Shown here: positions 37,291 through 48,444 of the stretch, piece by piece
Layout: the number at the start of each line of letters is the position of its first letter
Position numbering within the stretch: the first letter of the stretch is position 1
Source of the DNA: Nakamurella sp.
GTDB taxonomy: Bacteria; Actinomycetota; Actinomycetes; Mycobacteriales; Nakamurellaceae
Direction of reading: 5' to 3'
Assembly: GCA_017848755.1 (NCBI GenBank)
Contig: JAFIHI010000010.1
Location: 1 to 58,698, forward strand
Length of the DNA: 58,698 nt
Position numbers and translations under genes: made by a program
Notes under the pieces: model-generated
What the model was told of the DNA's origin: nothing
What the model saw: only the letters and a program-made list of their open reading frames with translations
The model's database searches: none

Positions 37291-38199
37291 GTGCACGGAA
37301 TCGACGCCGCTCGCCTGGACGAACTCATGGCGGCCCAGGACGGCCTGATCAGCCGCGCCCAGGCGATCCAGGCCGGAATGTCCCGTACCGCAGTATTCCG
37401 GCGGGCCGCGTCCGGTGCCTGGCGGGAGGTGCTGCCCGGCGTCTTCCGGTCGGCGCAAGTCCGGCTGACCACCTCGTCGCGGATCCGGGCGGTTGCGATG
37501 TGGGCCGGCGCGAGCGGCACAATCAGCGGTGCGGCCGCAGCGTGGTGGTGGAGTCTGACCGTCGTTGAACCGCTGGTCGTGGAAGTCACGGTGCCCGCTT
37601 CGGTGACCCGACGGGCGCCCGCCCGTGTACGCATTCTCCGGAGAGACCTGGATGAACAGGACCGGGTCGCGCACAACAGTGTCGCCGTCACCGGCCTGCC
37701 GCTGTCGGCCTTGCACGGCGCGGTGGCGATGGGGCCTCCCGCCGGTCCGATGATGCTCGATCGGGCGCTGCAGCACCGGGTCTCGTTCGACGAACTGCAC
37801 GCCGCGTACTGTCGACAGATCGGGTCGCGGCGCTCGGCCGGCGCACGGCGTCTCATGGCGGCTGCAGGCGACCGAGCCGCAGCGGAGTCGGAGCGGCGCT
37901 TCATCCGCCTGATCAAGAAGGCCGGAATCCATGGCTGGTCAGTCAACGCGCCGATGACGGTGATGGGCGAGACCTTCTACCCCGATTTCTGTTTCGCTCG
38001 CGAACGGGTGATCGTCGAGGTCGACGGGTGGGCCTGGCATCATTCGCCACAGCGGTTCCAACGCGACCGCAGCCGGCAGAACGCACTCGTACTGCAGGGC
38101 TGGCTTGTACTGCGTTTCACCTGGTTCGACCTGGTCGACCGGCCCGAGTGGGTGCTGGCGCAGGTGCGGGCCGCGCTCGCGGCTCGCCACACGGGATGA
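37291..38199 (+). CDS. AbiEi-type winged-helix protein with C-terminal DUF559 (Vsr-like) nuclease-fold domain
   Basis: A 302-residue protein. The N-terminus (LDELMAAQDGLISRAQAIQA, then GMSRTAVFRRAASGAWREVL, PGVFR) is the AbiEi_4-type winged helix seen in antitoxins of type IV systems. The C-terminus has a PD-(D/E)XK-like core, YPDFCFARERVIVEVDGWAW, HHSPQRFQRDRSRQNALVLQ and GWLVLRFTWFDL, with the Asp, Glu and Asp-Gly positions kept. Role unknown; many mycolata carry several paralogues. GTG 37291 has no Shine-Dalgarno. The gene lies exactly between palindromic elements 1 and 2, and its TGA stop (38197-38199) is inside element 2. No AbiEii toxin gene is adjacent. Confidence 0.8.
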   Translation: MHGIDAARLDELMAAQDGLISRAQAIQAGMSRTAVFRRAASGAWREVLPGVFRSAQVRLTTSSRIRAVAMWAGASGTISGAAAAWWWSLTVVEPLVVEVTVPASVTRRAPARVRILRRDLDEQDRVAHNSVAVTGLPLSALHGAVAMGPPAGPMMLDRALQHRVSFDELHAAYCRQIGSRRSAGARRLMAAAGDRAAAESERRFIRLIKKAGIHGWSVNAPMTVMGETFYPDFCFARERVIVEVDGWAWHHSPQRFQRDRSRQNALVLQGWLVLRFTWFDLVDRPEWVLAQVRAALAARHTG

Positions 38200-38262
38200 T
38201 CGCCAGTTGTGCGCGATTCGTTCCGGAAAGTGCACCGAATCCCACACAACAGGTGATCATCC
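38194..38262. repeat. 69-bp palindromic element, copy 2
   Basis: Ends GGATGATC and GATCATCC, with inner arms AGTTGTGCGCGATTCG and CGAATCCCACACAACA. It provides the stop codons of two convergent genes: TGA 38197-38199 for the DUF559 gene on the plus strand and TGA 38257-38259 (minus strand) for the alcohol dehydrogenase. Closest to copy 3. Confidence 0.9.
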
Positions 38263-39387
38263 GGTAGGTACGGCGACGGTGATCCCATCGGAACCGGGTG
38301 CATCCATCGCCGCGAGCGCAGTTCCGACGCCGTTGAGGCCGATCGTCTTCGCGATCAGGGCTGCCGGTCGCAGCGTGCCGGCCGTCACCATGTCCAGCAT
38401 CTGCGGGTAGTCCCTGGCCGACATCCCGTGCGACCCAAGGATTTCCAGCTCCCAGCCGATCATTCGATCCAGCGGTAACGCCGCGTGCACATCCGCGCCG
38501 TGCAGTAGGCCCACCTGAACATGGCGACCGCACCGGCGCAGCGAATGCACCGAGGCCGCCGCCGCCCAGGCCGAACCGAGCGCGTCGAGCGACACGTGGC
38601 ATCCGCCGGTGAGTTCGATGACCGCATCGCCGATCTCGCGTGGCGCCGGAAGATCCGGGTATGACGATCCGTGCGCCGAGGACGCCCCTACCGTGTCGGC
38701 GGCCCCATGCGCCGCGGGTCCCAAGCCGTCGACTGCCGCCACGTTCAGCGTGATCTCGGCGCCGAGCGCCTTCGCCCGAGTGAGCGGTCCGTCGGCGACG
38801 TCCACGGCGACCACCCGCGCCCCGAGCGCGACGGCGATCATCACGGCCGACAGTCCGACCCCGCCGCAACCGACGACGCCGACCCACTGCCCGGGCCCAA
38901 CGCGGCCGTGCGCCGTGACCGCGCGGAAGGCGGTCGCGAAGCGGCAACCCAGCGCGGCCGCCTCGGCGAACGTCATCGAATCCGGAATGCGCACAAGATT
39001 CGCGGCCGCCGCCGGCACGGCCACGAATTCTGCGAACGAGCCGGGCAGGTCGAACCCGGGCTGCTGCTGATTCGGGCACACCTGCGCGTCGCCGGTCCGG
39101 CAGAAGTGACACGTCCCGCAGCCACAGACGAACGGCACCGTAACTCGGTCGCCGACCGCGAACATCGTCATATCAGATTCTCCCAGACCCGTTGCGAGCT
39201 GGGCGATCTCGCCGGCGTACTCGTGGCCGCCGATATGCGGTAGCGCGACGGTCTCGTGCCCGCGCCAGGCGTGCCAGTCGGATCGGCAGATCCCGGTCGC
39301 CCTCACCGCGAGCACGGCTCCGCCGGGCGGGCAGACGGGATCGGGCACCTCGGTCACGGAGATCGGCCCACCGACGGCCGAATACAT
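38257..39387 (-). CDS. Zinc-dependent alcohol dehydrogenase (MDR superfamily)
   Basis: A 376-residue GroES-like/Rossmann enzyme. The catalytic zinc site is Cys in TGICRSDWHAW, His-Glu in GGHEYAGE and Cys in ALGCRFATAF. The structural zinc site is CGCGTCHFCRTGDAQVC. The nucleotide fold is GVVGCGGVGLSAVMIA, with an acidic residue (AVDVADGP) favouring NAD+. ATG 39387 (MYSAVGGPISVTEVP). The substrate is unknown. Its 3' end terminates inside palindromic element 2, and element 3 lies just upstream of its start. Two TATGACG repeats fall in the gene. Confidence 0.87.
   Translation of the reverse strand: MYSAVGGPISVTEVPDPVCPPGGAVLAVRATGICRSDWHAWRGHETVALPHIGGHEYAGEIAQLATGLGESDMTMFAVGDRVTVPFVCGCGTCHFCRTGDAQVCPNQQQPGFDLPGSFAEFVAVPAAAANLVRIPDSMTFAEAAALGCRFATAFRAVTAHGRVGPGQWVGVVGCGGVGLSAVMIAVALGARVVAVDVADGPLTRAKALGAEITLNVAAVDGLGPAAHGAADTVGASSAHGSSYPDLPAPREIGDAVIELTGGCHVSLDALGSAWAAAASVHSLRRCGRHVQVGLLHGADVHAALPLDRMIGWELEILGSHGMSARDYPQMLDMVTAGTLRPAALIAKTIGLNGVGTALAAMDAPGSDGITVAVPTG
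39159..39175 (-). repeat. TATGACG dispersed motif (exact core)
   Basis: Minus strand TGATATGACGATGTTCG, in the alcohol dehydrogenase gene (ESDMTMFAVGDRV), in a loop of variable sequence. Confidence 0.85.
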
Positions 39388-39419
39388 GGCGGCTCGCACG
39401 TGTCCCAGCCTGGCACAGT

Positions 39420-39488
39420 GGATGATCGCGAGTTGTGTGGGATATGTTGCGGAATGCGGAACGAATCCCACACAACTCGTGATCATCC
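39420..39488. repeat. 69-bp palindromic element, copy 3
   Basis: Ends GGATGATC and GATCATCC; arms GAGTTGTGTGGGAT and AATCCCACACAACTC, with TGTTGCGGAA and TGCGGAACGA near the apex. It lies between the divergent starts of the alcohol dehydrogenase (39387, minus) and the exonuclease III gene (39503, plus), so it may affect both 5' regions. Confidence 0.9.
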
Positions 39489-39502
39489 GGGAAGGGGAGC
39501 GC

Positions 39503-40294
39503 GTGCTGCGGATTGCGACGCATAACGTCAACGGGATCAGGGCTGCGGTGCGGCGCGGCTATCGGGCGTGGGTCGATGCCCGCGATCTCGACGTGATCTG
39601 CTTGCAGGAGGTCCGGGCGCCGCGGGAGGAGGTGCCGGCGGACGTCGCCGACGGTTACCACCTGGCCTTCGACGCGGGGGACCGGGCCGGACGCAACGGT
39701 GTCGCGGTACTCACGCGCGAGGAGCCCAGCGCGATCCGGGTGGGGATCGGCTCGGCGGAGTTCGACCTGCACGGCCGATACGTCGAGGTGGACTTGCCGG
39801 GCATCACCGTGGCCTCGCTCTACCTGCCGAAGGGCGATGTGTACGGCCCGAAGTACGAGGCGAAGATGCGGTTCATGGCGGAGTTCGAGGCGTACCTGAA
39901 ACAGGCGCGGACCCGTGCGAAGAAGAGCAGCCGAGAGTTGTTGGTGTGCGGGGACTTCAACATCGCGCACGCCGAGGTGGACATCAAGGCGTGGAAGGCG
40001 AATCTCAAGTCGGACGGCTTCTTGCCGGAGGAACGGGCGTGGCTGACCGAGCTGTTCGGCGCGGCCAAGTTCGTGGATGTGATCCGCATGCTTTACCCCG
40101 ATCAGGCCGGTCCGTACTCCTGGTGGTCGTGGCGCGGCAAGGCGTTCGACAACGACGCCGGCTGGCGTATCGACTACCACGTCGCGTCGGCGGGTCTCGC
40201 GGAGCGGGCGGCCGCGGGCACGGTGGATCGGGCAGCGTCGTACGCGGAGCGGATCTCCGACCACGCCCCCGTCACCGTGGACTACGACATCTAG
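39503..40294 (+). CDS. Exonuclease III / AP endonuclease family protein
   Basis: A 263-residue Mg2+-dependent EEP-fold nuclease for base-excision repair. RIATHNVNGIRAAVRRG, LDVICLQEVRAP (catalytic Glu), ASLYLPKGDVYGPKYEAK, CGDFNIAHAEVDIKAWKAN (Asp-Asn pair), SWWSWRGKAFDNDAGWRIDY and ISDHAPVTVDY (Asp-His) are all present. GTG 39503 is supported by GGAAGGGGAG. Its 5' leader contains palindromic element 3. Of the xthA/exoA type. Confidence 0.92.
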   Translation: MLRIATHNVNGIRAAVRRGYRAWVDARDLDVICLQEVRAPREEVPADVADGYHLAFDAGDRAGRNGVAVLTREEPSAIRVGIGSAEFDLHGRYVEVDLPGITVASLYLPKGDVYGPKYEAKMRFMAEFEAYLKQARTRAKKSSRELLVCGDFNIAHAEVDIKAWKANLKSDGFLPEERAWLTELFGAAKFVDVIRMLYPDQAGPYSWWSWRGKAFDNDAGWRIDYHVASAGLAERAAAGTVDRAASYAERISDHAPVTVDYDI

Positions 40295-40345
40295 CCGGAC
40301 GTCGAGCCGGGCTTCGAGCCGGTCCGCGAGCTGCGACGATCCCCG

Positions 40346-40362
40346 TAGAATCGGACAGCGTG
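40346..40362 (+). promoter_or_regulatory. Candidate -10 element with a leaderless GTG start
   Basis: TAGAAT (40346-40351) is a good SigA-type -10 hexamer, and GTG 40360 begins 8 bases after it, the spacing of leaderless transcripts common in actinobacteria. The GTG opens a 16-codon ORF ending at TGA 40408-40410 (MEHPDGGTGLATRNIG with GTG read as Met), eight bases before the GTG of the CNNM gene. It may be a translated upstream ORF. Confidence 0.4.
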
Positions 40363-40417
40363 GAGCACCCCGACGGCGGAACCGGTCTCGCCACGAGGAA
40401 TATCGGGTGACGGGCAC

Positions 40418-44032
<3,615 letters not shown>

Positions 44033-44253
44033 TCGCATCCCACCGCCGATGACGTCGTTCGTTCGCTCCGCTCGATGGCTCTGATCTGACAATACGTCAT
44101 AGGTGGATATGAAAACGATTAGGTCACGGTGGGCGTTCAGGACTCGCCCAACACCGGCCGGTCCCTGTACCGTGCCTCCGATACTGCCGCTCGATTGCAG
44201 CGGCCGCGCATCGGTGTGACGCCGGGCGTGCACATGACAGTTAGGAGAACAAC

Positions 44254-45471
44254 GTGCGTCGAGCCAGTAGCTTGCGGCTCCTCGTCGGGGTGGCCGTTGC
44301 CGGCATGGTGCTGGCTGCCTGCGGGTCCACCTCGTCCGGAAGCGGTACCAACTCGTCCAGCTCTAGCGAATCGCAGAGCAGTAGCCAGTCGTCGTCCGAG
44401 CAGAGTTCGTCCGATACCGGAAGCAGCAGCAGCGAGAGCAGCCCCACCGAGTCGTCCAGCAGCGAAGCTGGACCGCAGATGACGGGCGACAAGTCCGCCG
44501 TCAAGATCGGCCTGGCCTACGACCTCGGCGGGCGCGGCGACCAGTCGTTCAACGATTCCGCCGCCCGGGGCCTGGACAAGGCCGTCGCCGAGGGCGTTAC
44601 CAAGGTCGGTGAATTGACCGCAGCCGCGGGTGAGCCAGATTCGGCCAAGGTGGATCGACTCAACCAGCTGATCAAGGACGGTGCGAACACCGTCGTCGCC
44701 GTCGGCTTCGCCTACGCTGGTCCGCTCGGCGATGTCGCCGCCAAGAACCCGAACGTGCACTTCGGCATCGTGGACGACGCGAGCCTGTGCACCCCGGAGG
44801 CCGACGGAGGTGCCAAGGGTGCGCCGATGGCGAACGTCGACTGCATGACGTTCGCCGAGGAGCAGGGCTCCTTCCTCGTCGGCGTCGCGGCCGGGTTGAA
44901 GTCGAAGTCCGGCAAGGTCGCCTTCATTGGCGGCGTCGACGTGCCCTTGCTGCAGAAGTTCCAGGCCGGGTTCGACGCGGGCGTCAAGGCGGTCAAGCCT
45001 GATGCCCAGATCTCGGACAAGTACATCAGCGAGCCGCCGGACTTCAGCGGCTTCAACGACCCCGCTTCCGGCGAGAAGATGGCCAAGGGCATGTACGACT
45101 CGGGTGTTGACATCGTCTACGCGGCGGCGGGCGGTTCCGGCGCCGGCGTGTTCAAGGCGGCCAAGGCGGCCGGTCCCGGCCACTGGGGCATCGGCGTCGA
45201 CTCGGACCAGTACAACGCGAAGTCCCTGGCCGACGTCAAGGACGTCATCCTCACCTCGATGGTCAAGAACGTCGACGTCGCCGTGTACGACTTCTTCGCG
45301 TCGGCTGTCAACGGTGCGCCGCTGACCGGCCAGCATGTCTACGACCTGAAGGTCGGCGGCGTCGGCTTCGCCACCTCGGGCGGTTTCGTCGACGACATTG
45401 CGTCGCAGCTCAACGATTGGAAGAACAAGATCATCTCCGGTGAGGTCAAGGTTCCGACCTCGATCGGCTGA
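44254..45471 (+). CDS. BMP/PnrA-family nucleoside-binding lipoprotein
   Basis: The substrate-binding lipoprotein of an ABC importer, 405 residues. The signal peptide ends in lipobox LAAC (Cys23). A serine-rich linker (SSSSSESQSSSQSSSEQSSS and on to about residue 72) tethers the BMP domain: KIGLAYDLGGRGDQSFNDSA, GFAYAGPLGDVAAKNPNVHF, EEQGSFLVGVAAG, DIVYAAAGGSGAGVFKAA and GVDSDQYN. BMP proteins of this kind bind purine or other nucleosides, which fits the downstream salvage genes. GTG 44254 follows TTAGGAG. The 221-bp upstream spacer contains weak TATGACG-like sequences and promoter-like AT-rich DNA. Confidence 0.92.
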   Translation: MRRASSLRLLVGVAVAGMVLAACGSTSSGSGTNSSSSSESQSSSQSSSEQSSSDTGSSSSESSPTESSSSEAGPQMTGDKSAVKIGLAYDLGGRGDQSFNDSAARGLDKAVAEGVTKVGELTAAAGEPDSAKVDRLNQLIKDGANTVVAVGFAYAGPLGDVAAKNPNVHFGIVDDASLCTPEADGGAKGAPMANVDCMTFAEEQGSFLVGVAAGLKSKSGKVAFIGGVDVPLLQKFQAGFDAGVKAVKPDAQISDKYISEPPDFSGFNDPASGEKMAKGMYDSGVDIVYAAAGGSGAGVFKAAKAAGPGHWGIGVDSDQYNAKSLADVKDVILTSMVKNVDVAVYDFFASAVNGAPLTGQHVYDLKVGGVGFATSGGFVDDIASQLNDWKNKIISGEVKVPTSIG

Positions 45472-45485
45472 TCGCCCGAGCATCC

Positions 45486-45521
45486 GGTCCGGCCCTGGCG
45501 GGGTTCCGTCGGGGCCGGACC
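45486..45521 (+). terminator. Hairpin after the BMP lipoprotein gene
   Basis: GGTCCGGCCC (45486-45495) and its complement within GGGGCCGGACC (45511-45521) form a 10-bp stem 14 bp after the stop, without a T-run. In nutrient ABC operons such a structure often uncouples high expression of the binding protein from the ATPase and permeases; that reading is inferred. Confidence 0.5.
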
Positions 45522-45643
45522 GCTATGCCATGAACACCGCTGTGTCATGAGAACGAAGCCTCGGTCGCGGTCCGACGCGCCGACCGCCCAGCACCGTGGC
45601 CAACACTGCGCGAACGCCGCGCAGACCTGCGAGAGTAGAGCCC

Positions 45644-47320
45644 ATGTCGCAACCTGACTCGCGTGGCGTCGCTTCGGGCGCCGCTCCCACTGCCGGCGCG
45701 CCGGCCGTCGACACCGAAGTCCCGGCAGTCCGGTTGACCGGAATCACCAAACGTTTCCCCGGTGTCGTCGCGAATTCGGACATCACGTTCACCGTGCGTC
45801 GGGGGACGGTACACGCGCTCGTGGGCGAGAACGGTGCCGGCAAGTCGACCCTCATGAACACCCTGTACGGGATGCACAAACCCGACGAGGGCACCATCGA
45901 GGTCGATGGCCGGACAGTGGTCTTCGATTCGCCGGCCGACGCCATCGCAGTGGGCATCGGCATGGTTCACCAGCACTTCATGTTGGCGGACAACCTCACG
46001 GTGTGGGAGAACATCGTGCTGGGTAGCGAGCCGGCCGCGAAATCCGGCGTGCTCAAGGCGAGCGATGCGATCGCGACGATATCCGGCATCGCCCGTCGCT
46101 ACGGCTTGGAGGTCGACCCGAAGAGTCTGGTTGAGCACCTCGGCGTCGGGGCGCGGCAGCGGGTCGAGATCCTCAAGGTGCTCTACCGCGGCGCCAGGAC
46201 GCTCATCCTCGACGAGCCGACCGCGGTGCTGGTGCCGCAGGAGGTCGATGAACTCTTCGACAACCTGCGCGAGCTCAAGCGCGAGGGGCTCACCATCATC
46301 TTCATCTCGCACAAGCTCGACGAGGTGCGCGCGATCGCCGACGAGATCACCGTCATCCGACGCGGCACCACGGTCGGCACTGCCGATCCGAAGACCGTCA
46401 CCAACCGTCAGCTCGCCGAGATGATGGTCGGGTCGGAACTACCGACGCCGGAAACGCGCGAGTCGACCGTGACCGATCGCGTCGTACTGGCGCTCGACGG
46501 CATCACGGCCGTCGACCAGGACGGTCGCGCCGTGCTCACCGACGTGTCGCTCACCATCCACGCGGGGGAGATCCTCGGCATCGCTGGCGTCGAGGGCAAC
46601 GGTCAGGCCGAGTTGGTCGACGTGATCATGGGGATCCGGCCGGTGACATCCGGCAGTGTGTCGCTCAATGGCGCCAACGTCACAAAGGCGTCGACGCTCG
46701 CGCGGCGGGAGGCGGGCGTCGGGTTCATCCCGGAGGATCGCCACCGGCAGGGGTTGATCCTTTCCGGGACGCTGTGGGAGAACCGGATTCTCGGACACCA
46801 GACCAGGCGGCCGGCCTCGAACGGATGGTTGCTCACCCGCGGCGCGGCGCGCGCGGACACGCGACGCATGGTCAAAGAGTTCGATGTGCGCACACCTGGC
46901 ATCGAGGTCAAAGCGTCGTCGTTATCGGGTGGCAACCAGCAGAAGTTCATCGTGGGTCGCGAGATGAGCGGAGACCCGAAGCTGCTGATCGCATCGCACC
47001 CGACGCGCGGGGTGGATGTCGGGGCGCAGGCGGCAATCTGGGAGCATCTTCGTGCCGCGCGCTCGAAAGGCCTTGCAGTCCTGTTGATCTCGGCCGACTT
47101 GGAGGAACTGATCGGCATGTCCGACACGATCACGGTGATCCTGCGCGGGCGTCTCGTCGGCCGGTACGATCCCAACACAGTGACCCCCGAACAACTCGGC
47201 TCGGCGATGACGGGTGCCGGTAGTAGCGATGGCGATGGTGGCGGGCCTCCCGTGCGAGGCCCCGGCGACGGTGCTTCCGGACCAGCCGACCAGCGCATAC
47301 CCGAAGAGGCAGGTGCGTGA
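45644..47320 (+). CDS. Nucleoside ABC transporter ATPase (two fused nucleotide-binding domains)
   Basis: A 558-residue double ATPase. Domain 1 has Walker A GENGAGKST, Q-loop MVHQHFMLADNLTV, the degenerate signature LGVGARQRVEILK and Walker B LILDEPTAVL. Domain 2 has a degenerate Walker A (GVEGNGQAEL), the canonical signature LSGGNQQKFIVGRE and Walker B-like LLIASHPTRGVDVG. This asymmetry is normal for the BMP/sugar-type (CUT2-like) ATPases. ATG 45644 is chosen; the Gly/Ser/Asp-rich C-terminus (GAGSSDGDGGGPP) is an extra tail. It is joined to the permease by TGATG. Confidence 0.92.
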   Translation: MSQPDSRGVASGAAPTAGAPAVDTEVPAVRLTGITKRFPGVVANSDITFTVRRGTVHALVGENGAGKSTLMNTLYGMHKPDEGTIEVDGRTVVFDSPADAIAVGIGMVHQHFMLADNLTVWENIVLGSEPAAKSGVLKASDAIATISGIARRYGLEVDPKSLVEHLGVGARQRVEILKVLYRGARTLILDEPTAVLVPQEVDELFDNLRELKREGLTIIFISHKLDEVRAIADEITVIRRGTTVGTADPKTVTNRQLAEMMVGSELPTPETRESTVTDRVVLALDGITAVDQDGRAVLTDVSLTIHAGEILGIAGVEGNGQAELVDVIMGIRPVTSGSVSLNGANVTKASTLARREAGVGFIPEDRHRQGLILSGTLWENRILGHQTRRPASNGWLLTRGAARADTRRMVKEFDVRTPGIEVKASSLSGGNQQKFIVGREMSGDPKLLIASHPTRGVDVGAQAAIWEHLRAARSKGLAVLLISADLEELIGMSDTITVILRGRLVGRYDPNTVTPEQLGSAMTGAGSSDGDGGGPPVRGPGDGASGPADQRIPEEAGA

Positions 47321-48444
47321 TGGGCGAATCCCGGGTGCGCCGCATCCTGCTCGGCGCCGCGGCACCGGTCACGGCGTTGATCGGCGCCGCGATCATCATC
47401 GTGCTGCTACTGCTAGCCGCCGGGCACAATCCGTTGGCGGCCTTCGAGGCCATGGCCGGCTCGTACTCCGACCCGAGTGTCGTGATGGGGGCGATCAATC
47501 AGACGACGGTGTTCTACCTCTCGGCCGTCGCGGTCGCGGTCGGGTTCAAGATGAACCTCTTCAACATCGGCGTCGACGGTCAGTACCGGTTGGCCGCGAT
47601 GATCGCCGCAGCGTTCGCCGGGGCGATGTTCATGTCGTCCCTGCCGGGGTTCGTCCGCGTCATCCTCACGCTGCTGATCGCGATGCTGGTCGGTGCGGTC
47701 TGGTCGGGCATCGCGGGCTGGCTGCGCGTGACTCGCGGTGTCTCCGAGGTCATCTCGACGATCATGCTCAACGCGATCGCGACCGCGCTGATCGCCTACC
47801 TGCTGACGAAGGGCCGGCTCGCGATCCAGCAGGGCAACAACGTCTCGACCCGGCCGATCACCGCCGGCGGGCAAGTTCCGAACTTCGACGTCGGCGCGGG
47901 AACACCCTTGTACAGCCTCATCCTGCTCGGCGCGCTCGTCGGCGTCGCGTACTGGTTCCTGTTGAATCGCACCGTGTTCGGCTTCTCCATCCGCGCCACC
48001 GGCATGTCCGAGACCGCCGCGATCGCCAGTGGTATCAGCGTGAAGAAGATGATGTTCTCGGCGATGTTGCTCTCCGGCGCCGTCGCCGGGCTGGTCGGCA
48101 TGCCGGAACTCCTCAACGGCAGCGCCGGGAGCTACTCACTGAACTTCCAGACCGGGATCGGCTTCACCGGCATCGCGATCGCCCTTCTCGGCAGGAACCA
48201 CCCCGTGGGCATCGTGTTCGCCGCGGCGCTGTGGTCGTTCCTGGCCTCGTCGTCCAACGCCCTGCAGTCCGTGCAGGTGCCCAAGGAGATGGTGGCCATC
48301 ATGCAGGGCATCATCGTGCTGCTGGTCGTCATCGCCTACGAGATCGTCCGGCGCGCGGGTGTGGTCCTCGAACAACGTGATGTCGCAAGGCAACTCGCTG
48401 TGGCGGACACCACTGCCGAGACCACCGCGGCGGTGAACGCATGA
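47320..48444 (+). CDS. Nucleoside ABC transporter permease 1
   Basis: A 374-residue branched-chain-type (BPD_transp_2) permease with about ten helices. Family segments are FKMNLFNIGVDGQYRLAAM, TRGVSEVISTIMLNAIATAL and RATGMSETAAIASGISVKKM, the last being the coupling region EAA-like loop. ATG 47320 overlaps the ATPase stop as TGATG (GTG 47317 possible). Its end overlaps permease 2 by ATGA. Works with the next gene as the membrane channel of the BMP system. Confidence 0.9.
   Translation: MGESRVRRILLGAAAPVTALIGAAIIIVLLLLAAGHNPLAAFEAMAGSYSDPSVVMGAINQTTVFYLSAVAVAVGFKMNLFNIGVDGQYRLAAMIAAAFAGAMFMSSLPGFVRVILTLLIAMLVGAVWSGIAGWLRVTRGVSEVISTIMLNAIATALIAYLLTKGRLAIQQGNNVSTRPITAGGQVPNFDVGAGTPLYSLILLGALVGVAYWFLLNRTVFGFSIRATGMSETAAIASGISVKKMMFSAMLLSGAVAGLVGMPELLNGSAGSYSLNFQTGIGFTGIAIALLGRNHPVGIVFAAALWSFLASSSNALQSVQVPKEMVAIMQGIIVLLVVIAYEIVRRAGVVLEQRDVARQLAVADTTAETTAAVNA

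Noticed and set aside
46141-46182. Inactivating mutation of the first ABC signature (LGVGARQRVEI)
   Set aside because: Asymmetric, degenerate first-domain signatures are usual in BMP/sugar-type fused ATPases.
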